The notes under the pieces are model-generated. The model was not told where the DNA came from. It searched no databases and was given only the letters and a program-made list of their open reading frames with translations. Source: Lithodes maja (taxonomy: Eukaryota > Arthropoda > Malacostraca > Decapoda > Lithodidae). Taken from it: 64,000 bases of DNA. The stretch spans positions 31,641 to 95,640 of the forward strand of contig JBAKBP010007904.1 in NCBI GenBank assembly GCA_037953745.1, given 5' to 3'. Positions 57,181-64,000 of this stretch are shown one piece after another. Positions within the stretch are counted from its first letter, which is position 1, and each line of letters begins with the position of its first letter. The position numbers and the translations under genes are program-made.

Positions 57181-59035
57181 TGTTACGAACTGGCACTCGG
57201 GTACACAAGGGCTCTCAATCAGGACTCGAATACGGCTCGCTGCCACAACGGAAACACACGATCCCAACCCCTGAGTACTGCCAGCCGAACAAAAAACACC
57301 AATACCCTCCAGAGTTCAATCTGCTATAACGGGGTATACAAGAACTCGGTACTAGTGTTCAACAACAGACTAATAAAGAGTCAGGAATTATCTAGTCTGG
57401 TCAACAATCAAACAAGGAAGTAAGAAACAACAACACCAAAGAATAGTGTTGGCCGAAGCCGAAGTAATCCACCCTTGACTAAGAACTTAAGAAGTCCTCC
57501 ACCCTCTACTTCGGATCGGCACTATTACGTTACGTTAATTAATAGTCCTTAAGCATCGAGCAAGGAATCTTCTGAAAAAAGTTAGATGCTTCTTGGATGC
57601 TCGTAAGAAGTATGTATCGGATTTTGAACAGTAATTCAATAAGCAAAAAGACTGGCAATTAAATACTATTAAAGGTTTAAATTGGCATAAGAATAATTAA
57701 AAGAATATGCAATAGTAAATGGCAAACATTAAAAAGAAGTACTCCGCAAATGCAACGGCAATAGCCTACTCGGATTGTGCTCGTGGGCCACTAATCACTA
57801 AAGTAGCCAAGCTTGCAACACATAAAATCAATAGTGCATAAACAATATCATACATAAGGAAAGCTTCAATACTATTCTGTATCTACTAATCGAGTAAAGT
57901 CTAGCTGGGGTACTGTGGGCAAAAGGTAGCAGTGACTGAGCAAAAATGGCTCGTAGCCTAGCGAAGTCCTCACAACTGTTTAAAGTATTACGTTAAAACT
58001 GACAAGTGCACTTTGAGAAATCCAGATCCCTTGTATCTGGTTTTCTCCCGGCTCCTTGACAAAGTAAAAAACAAACTGTTAATAAAATACAGGGTGGTTA
58101 GGCTCTTGCCCTCACGCACTGTAAATTATTAACTCAACACAGTCAGCCGCGAAGACAACCTAGGCTTCACTGAACCGAAACGAGTATGCAGGTTTATCGC
58201 TTAACCACTGCATCAAACAACAACTCGTAACACAGAAAAGCCTTACCCCAGTCTAGCATTACCTAGACTAGCAGAAAACAGGAATAATAATAATAACACC
58301 ACGGGAAATGCATATACAAGTGCAACAAACATAAATCAATCCTATTCTAAGTTAACCCTTCCAAAATAGGCTATCTAATAGGCAAGTATCTCGTGAGAAC
58401 TCAAGCGATAATACGTTGGCTGACTAGCTCTGCACCAACGGGACCATGGAAGTTAAACAGGCAGGGAAAAGAGGAGATAAGAATGTAAGGTAGTAGAGAA
58501 AGTTCACATCAGTCAGAAGAATATATATAGTTAGCAAGGGAAATGAGAAGTCGCTCTGCCTAATGAGTTCTGATGAAAAAATGGCTAGACTTCCCTTTTT
58601 ATACCCGGCCCTCTAGTGAGCCCAACGTGAACTACTAAGGACCGCCCACTGACAACCATTACATAATTTCTCTCTCTCCTCTGGGATAGACAAAGGCTCC
58701 CCTAGCACTGAGGGAGGGGGGGGGGGGAGTGCTAGTGAGTTAGGCCCACCTCCCGCCTGGCGCACCCACTGACCCCCAACTGTGGCGGTTTCTCTTCCCA
58801 TCATTACAAATAAGTTTTACACACAATACTTATAACTAATGATATAAAATAGAACTCGTTGACTCAGATGAAAACAAAATACATATTCATAATACTTATA
58901 GTACAACGGCTCACATGAACTAAGTTAGGAAACTCTACATAGACTACAGCCAAAGTTCCTGCCCTGACGATCCTAGCGAGAGTGGGGCATGACTAGGCGT
59001 TCTGTACAGCATGCTCACACTGGACATGCGTCACA
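57181..59035 (-). repeat. Solo LTR of a third related family (1855 bp)
   Basis: Plus-strand termini TGTTACGA and CGTCACA match family 2 termini, and there is internal similarity (an AGTCTAGCTGGGGTA block, a GGCTCGTAGCCTA block). Overall it is clearly diverged. No internal region follows, and ACTA flanks both sides. A complete element was therefore probably reduced to one LTR by LTR-LTR recombination. It contains a G-run near 58720 and a TTTTTATACC TATA-like motif near 58597; transcription direction would be minus. Confidence 0.88.
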
Positions 59036-59039
59036 ACTA

Positions 59040-60009
59040 TTAAAGGTATATTACCATAAGAGGCTCACACTAAGTTTCCAAGGTGTTAGTGGCTTGTTAC
59101 CATCTCCAGCTCACGATGATATGGAACGCTTTACAAAATGGGTGTGGGAAGTGGGTAGAGGAAAATATGTTAACATATAATTAAGAACAATTATACATGG
59201 TAGCTAGGTAATATGAGAAATAAAAACAACTTGCCTTATGTGACAGACAAAGTCTGAACACAAAATCAATACAGTACTGGTATGACAAGATCAATCTGAA
59301 CAAATTAATACAGTGCTGGTATAATGATGAACTTTGTAAGTAACTCTTAATTGGTATCCCATTATAGTATAGTATAACGTTTGATAGATGAATACAGTAC
59401 TGGTATAATAATGACAATTATAATAATACTGTACAGTATTATTGAGACATACTTGCAAATCAAAAGTAAAACAGATTAGTATATTGTGGCTTCAGCATAA
59501 CGTTACAAAAACTGAACACATATACAGTATATTGCATATGTATATCTATAGTCAGGCTAAATAATTTTTAAAAGCTAAAAATATATCAGAAAGAACTAAG
59601 TTATTGGAAATATAATGTAATATGAAAGGTTAGGCTATATGATCCTAAAAGCTAAAGATACAGTACATGAAGAAAAAAACCCACAATATTTTATAGGAAA
59701 CCAATTAAATATAAAAAACAGAAGACATGTCAGTACAATAAAACATAAGCAATATTACATATTATTAAGAATTAAACTGTCCTTAAAATATACAGATAAA
59801 GAGAAAGAAGAAAGAAATGTGAAACATGACAGGGAGATGGAAGACATGCAAGTAAAACAGAATGCAAGTGACAAATCCTGAAGCCAACTGGCTATATAGT
59901 TAGACAACTAAAAGAGAGAAACAAGAAAAATAGGAGAGATAAAGGTGATAGGAAAGAAACATGAGAGAAGACATAGAGGAACACAGAAGTGACAATAATT
60001 GCGGAGGAA
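59040..60009. other. AT-rich spacer with short repeats and a 22-bp palindrome
   Basis: Three copies of an AATACAGT(A/G)CTGGTAT(G/A)A-like motif lie at about 59264, 59310 and 59390, and a perfect 22-bp palindrome centred on GTAC at 59422-59443. No supported gene. Confidence 0.5.
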
Positions 60010-60795
60010 TACAATTCATTGAACATAGTCAGCCAACCACTCTGGACGGGCTTTCAGTCAGCGTGGGCATGTAGGTACCATTTGCCGGTTGAGGTGAAGA
60101 CGGTGCAGACAGTGGTGACGACAATGCTGGAGCTGCCAGATTGGAGATTGAAGTGTTCGTTGAAGGTGGGACGGGCGATGATGATGTGATGACTTTGAGA
60201 TGTGTTTTGTTCCTGCGAGACAGTCGACCACTACCATCTAGCCTAACTGTGTACCGGTACTGTTGGTGTGGAAGGATCTCGATGATAATGCCTGACCTGT
60301 CCCACAGGTTATAAATACTTGGTTCTGGACTCGGACTTGGTTGCCAACGTGAAGCGGAACTAGCCTCCTGGCTGTGCTGTCACTCGGCAGTCAACTGTTC
60401 TTGAGTCCTGGCCATTTGGCACTCTCTTCTATGTAAAGTGTGCCACCAGTGCCTGTCTATTTAGTAGTGTTGCCTGAATGTAGGCACCCCATCTCGAAGC
60501 TGCCTGTCGGTCGCAAGCGGGGCTGGACTTGTCAATTCCACGTAAAGGAGTACCGGTATTCAAATACTTTAGCATGGCCAAGGACACTTTGTCGTTATCT
60601 AAACTGCCTCCTACTCCAATGTTGGCACTGATAACCCACTTTGCTATCTTGACAGCCTAGCTCTGCCCTCCCATTTGACTGGGGATACCGAGTTGCAGAC
60701 AGGCTCACTGTGACACCCCATCTCTTGAAGAAGGTATCCATCTCTCCACTCACTAAAGGGGCTATCACACTTGCCAATATTTCCGTGGTCTCCAC
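60010..60795 (-). pseudogene. Decayed gypsy integrase fragment
   Basis: The minus-strand frame near 60595-60795 contains FFKRWGVTVSLSATRYPQSN then GRAE, the hallmark of the integrase core around its catalytic Glu in ordinary Ty3/gypsy elements. Downstream, in other frames, a GNQVRVQN-like segment of the integrase tail is recognisable. Several stops and frameshifts are present. It is an old relic of a third, unrelated gypsy lineage. Confidence 0.55.
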
Positions 60796-61060
60796 TATTT
60801 CCGTGGTTTCTGGTCTATTTTCCGTGGTCTTGCCGACAATCCACGCTTCCCGAGCAAGTTAGGAGATTTTCGTCTATCTACGGAAATTTTCGGGCATGAA
60901 TTAGTAGGCTATGTCATGGAAATACATTTCTTATGGATAAATATATAGTAATATATAAAGTATATATTCCATATAATTATTAAACTAGACAAGTTTTAAT
61001 ATATCTAATGCTAATGTGATAAGTGATATTCGAAACTTAAGAGCTATAAAATCGTACATA
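60796..61060. other. Spacer with TTTCCGTGGT repeats
   Basis: Three to four copies of TTTCCGTGGT occur at about 60780-60828. The rest is AT-rich with nothing recognised. Confidence 0.5.
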
Positions 61061-61860
61061 CAGGGTGTCCCGCGAGTTTTGTCAAATACTTCCAGAGATG
61101 AAAGATTAGGTAATTCTAAATAAAAACTGTTATATACACATAGGCTTTTTGGGGCATTGTTTTGTAGTTATGGACCCTTAAATTCGGCATTTTGGTGTTT
61201 TTGGTAATTTCTAACCCTGTTTTTCTTCAATAAGATGAGGATAGGAAAAACAACTATAAAGTGTATTATGAAGCATATCAATACTTCAAACTGACACCAA
61301 AAACTTCCCTACATCGTACTTCATATTCCCTTGACATCGAATTGAATATTACAAGAAATCAACAAAACCTAATTTTAAGCTCATCATCACGGAAAGAAGA
61401 AAGGAGCTACAGAGGATTTGTTGGTGGTTTCATTAAGTATTGATACCATGCACCATCATACAGCATTTAACGTTATCGCTATTAATTTTCATTACTCAGA
61501 AAATGGGTTTAAACTGACAGAAAACACCTAAAAATCCTCTGTAGCTCCTTTCTTCTTTCCGTGATGATGAGCTTAAAATTATGTTTTGTTGGTTTCTGTC
61601 AAGGAAATGGGTGCAAGAATTGCTCACAAGGTGTTACAAGCATGAAACTTCCCGGAAATGTTCACAAGGACCTACTTTACAATTTCAGAGCAGGAGCCAC
61701 CGAGATTTCTGTATTGCATAGCAACGGTTGCTAGGCAAAGCATTTTCCTTAGCAACCGGCAGCAACGATGCAGTTTCTGAACTACTATGAAGTGTTATGA
61801 CTTTGTACTTTTATTTATTTTCCTATATTCACTCCTAAAATGGTTCAAAAGATGTATAAA
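61061..61860. repeat. Non-coding repeat with ~70-bp inverted repeat
   Basis: It begins near a CAGGGTGTCCCGCGAG sequence, which has the look of a DNA-transposon terminus though no matching right end was found. 61349-61419 and 61532-61602 are nearly perfect reverse complements, both containing CATCATCACGGAAAGAAG and GGAGCTACAGAGGATTT. Paired GTTGC(T)A/TAGCAAC motifs follow near 61725-61775. No gene. Confidence 0.55.
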
Positions 61861-61964
61861 AGCATATATATCTATATAATAAAGTGAATGTCAGCACACA
61901 ACCAGGGCACACTGGTGACATCACTGCTGTGTAACTCAGCATGGGGTTCAGTGCCAGCTGATCT

Positions 61965-62000
61965 AGATATACTAGTACTTTAATAAGTACTAGTATATCT
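61965..62000. other. Perfect 16-bp stem hairpin next to LINE tail
   Basis: AGATATACTAGTACTT at 61965-61980 and its exact reverse complement at 61985-62000, separated by TAAT. Confidence 0.75.
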
Positions 62001-62018
62001 ATCTCTATCTCTATCTAT
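62001..62018 (-). repeat. (TAGA)n tail of the RTE LINE
   Basis: On the minus strand the ORF stop TAG runs straight into ATAGATAGATAGAGATAGAG-type repeats. RTE elements typically have very short 3' UTRs and end in such simple repeats. Confidence 0.7.
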
Positions 62019-62939
62019 CTATTGCCCGACGCCGTGATCCCCGAAGGGGTGGCCATGAACGAACCGCCCCCATGCACCTCTGTCCCCAGTCAGTCGACGC
62101 CCCTCCTCCCAACCAGCACCGCCTTCGTTCATGTAGTTCCTCACTCCATCCTTCCACCTCATATTCGGTCTACGTCTCCCCCTCTGTCCCTCCACCTCGC
62201 TCTCGTACACCCTCTTAGTCATTCTCTCGCTTTCCATACGTTCCATATGGCCGAACCATCTCAAGTTGTTCCTTTTCACACTTTCCAGCACATCTACCTC
62301 CACACCACACCTCCTTCTTACTTCCTCATTAGTCTGTCTATCCCTCCATGTAATTCCGCACGCACTCCTTAAGTAATTCATTTCCACTGCTCTCACTCTT
62401 GGTCTGAGTCTCTCAACCAACGTCCATGCTTCGCTTCCGTAAGTCAGTGTCGGGATTACCACACTGTCATGCAAGGACTTCTTCACTTCCATACTGACCA
62501 CCCTATTTCTTGTTACTGCTTTTAGCGTTCCTACAACCCTCTTCCCCTGTTGTACCCTCTCCTGCACCTCTTCATCCATAGTCCCATCTTTACTCAACAC
62601 ACTGCCCAGATACTTAAAAGAGTTGACGATCTCCATAGCCTGACCGTTCAGCTTCACCTCACACTCTGTGACTTCACCCCTTTCGAAGACCATAACCTTG
62701 CTCTTCCCCGTATTTACCTTCAAATTCCGTTTTTCGCACACTGTTCCAAACTCATTTACCAGACCCTGCAACTCCCATTCATTATCACTCATCAGAACTG
62801 TATCATCCGCAAACAGCAGTATAGGTAGCTTCCACTCAATTCCCTCCCTTTTCAGCGATACACCAACATCCACTGCTCTTGATAGTATTTCTTTCATAAC
62901 TCCATCCATATATACAGTAAACAACCACGGGGACATCAC
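62019..62939 (-). pseudogene. RTE reverse transcriptase, C-terminal half
   Basis: The frame begins at MSPWLF, the motif that follows the conserved RQGC-type box. It carries FADDT (nt 62802-62816), the LKVNTGKSKVM and FKYLGS motifs, TLTYGSEAW and RWFGHM. These are characteristic of RTE-type reverse transcriptases and their C-terminal domain. It ends GDHGVGQ then TAG. A two-base loss near 62943 separates it from the upstream frame. Confidence 0.85.
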
Positions 62940-64000
62940 ACACCCGTTTCAAACCAACATTCAGGTCAAAGAACTCGCTCTGCTCACTCTCCACACGTAC
63001 TGCCGCCTTTGCACCCTCATACATGCTCTTCACTGCTTTCAGCAACTTGCCCTCTACTCCGTATATTCTAAGTACAGTACTTTCCACAAACCTTCTCTAT
63101 CCACTCTGTCATAGGCCTTCTCCAAGTCCATAAAGGCAACATACACCTTTTGTTTCTTCTCCAGATACTTCTCCACAACACAATTCAGGGTAAAAATCTG
63201 ATCTACACATCCTCTTCCCTTCCTAAAACCTCCCTGCTCGTCGCCTATCCATTTCTCCGTTCTCACTCTCACTCTCTCAATCACTACCCTACTGTATACC
63301 TTCCCTACTACGCTTAGAAGACATATTCCTCGGTGGTTACCACACACTCCTCTTTCCCCTTTGCCCTTATATAGGGGGACTATTATGCCAGTCTTCCAGT
63401 CATCGGGTGCACTCCCCTTCTCCCATGCTAGTTTGCACATTTTCCATACCCATTCTATCACTATCTCACCACCATACCTCAACATTTCCCCACACACTCC
63501 ATCTGTTCCTGGTGCTTTCCCCAACTTCACTCTTTTCATGGCTTCCCACACTTCTGACCTCCTGATCCCCACCTCCTCCTCCACTACTTCTCTTCTTCTC
63601 CCTCCCATACCATATCCAGCTATGTTTGCTGGCTCTTCATTCCTTTCATTTAGCAACTCACTGAAGTACTCCCTCCATCTTTCAACTCTCTCTTGCTTCT
63701 CGGCTAGCATTCTCCCATTCTTATCTTTCACACCCTTACTGTTTCCCTTGCTACCTTCCCTAACTTTCTTGACTTCTTTCCAGAACAGTTTCTTACTCTC
63801 CCTCCATTTTACACTCAGATTCCTTCCAAATTCCTCATCTACTCTTCTCTTACTTTCCTTCACTACTCTCTTCACCACCCTCTTACTCTCCACGTACCTT
63901 GCTCGTTTCTGTCTCTCGGAATCTTCATTCCCTCTACTACCCAACCACTCTCTATATGCTTTCTTCTTTTCTTCCACAGCTATTCTTACCTCTTCTGTCC
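62940..64000 (-). pseudogene. RTE reverse transcriptase, N-terminal half, frameshifted
   Basis: Frame 63054-63977 is open to the window edge (the apparent start is internal). It has a Lys/Arg/Glu-rich region, then GKAPGTDGV, NHRGICLLSVVGKVYSR, GFRKGRGC and AFMDLEKAYDRV. A few extra bases near 63060 shift the reading into frame 62836-63087, which carries the YGVEGKLL segment, before the second shift near 62943. Confidence 0.82.

Larger units (their letters stand above)
62019..64000 (-). mobile_element. RTE-clade LINE, 5' part off window
   Basis: A minus-strand non-LTR element entering from the right edge. Its reverse transcriptase and C-terminal region are visible; the endonuclease should lie to the right. 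Short tail repeats follow the stop directly. Confidence 0.82.

Noticed and set aside
58989..59180. 63-codon frame spanning the solo LTR end and its flank
   Set aside because: It crosses the LTR boundary and no recognisable domain supports it.

Overview
The window looks like intergenic, repeat-saturated DNA from a large animal genome. There are no operons or bacterial gene spacing, almost every long reading frame belongs to a transposable element, and microsatellites, minisatellites and foldback repeats fill the rest. The mix (two young Ty3/gypsy families with integrase ahead of reverse transcriptase, a Jockey/CR1-group LINE, a CR1-like LINE with an esterase ORF1, an RTE LINE and a piggyBac element) fits an invertebrate, plausibly a decapod crustacean. 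The species cannot be fixed from sequence alone. No intact ordinary host gene was recognised; the only non-element-like coding sequence is a cysteine-rich CXC-type fragment, itself possibly repeat-borne.

Layout. 1-17460: LTR retrotransposon family 1. Element A (+) runs off the left edge and ends with its 3' LTR (2052-3840). That LTR abuts the middle of the reverse transcriptase of element B (-), so A is best read as nested in B. B shares an LTR (8158-9978) with element C (-), whose 5' LTR (15643-17460) sits against an (AT)n tract. 17461-20935: the AT tract and a LINE. 21095-22220: a foldback repeat and microsatellites. 22922-28918: a piggyBac-type DNA transposon with TTAA at both ends. 28921-35726: an 83-bp minisatellite of roughly 80 copies. 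35730-36535: a second foldback repeat. 36757-39085: a broken CR1-like LINE. 39432-39598 and 56290-56664: two halves of one CXC-type coding sequence, separated by a 16.7-kb family 2 retroelement (39599-56289) built LTR-internal-LTR-internal-LTR and flanked by a 4-bp duplication CTTG. 57181-59035: a solo LTR flanked by ACTA. 60010-60795: a decayed gypsy integrase. 61060-61860: inverted-repeat DNA. 62019-64000: an RTE LINE entering from the right edge.

Both LTR families have the domain order gag (SCAN-like capsid, CCHC knuckle) - protease - integrase - GPY - reverse transcriptase - RNase H. This is the Gmr1-like, Ty1/copia-like order, not the usual Ty3/gypsy order. Both families also occur here as tandem dimers that share a central LTR. 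The solo LTR is the opposite product expected from LTR-LTR recombination. Family 2 has lost the first catalytic aspartate of integrase in both copies. Most elements are nearly intact but broken by one or a few stops or homopolymer indels, so they are recent arrivals that are individually dead or dependent on helper copies.

All similarity statements come from reading motifs by eye. No alignment or database search was run, and difference counts are approximate.
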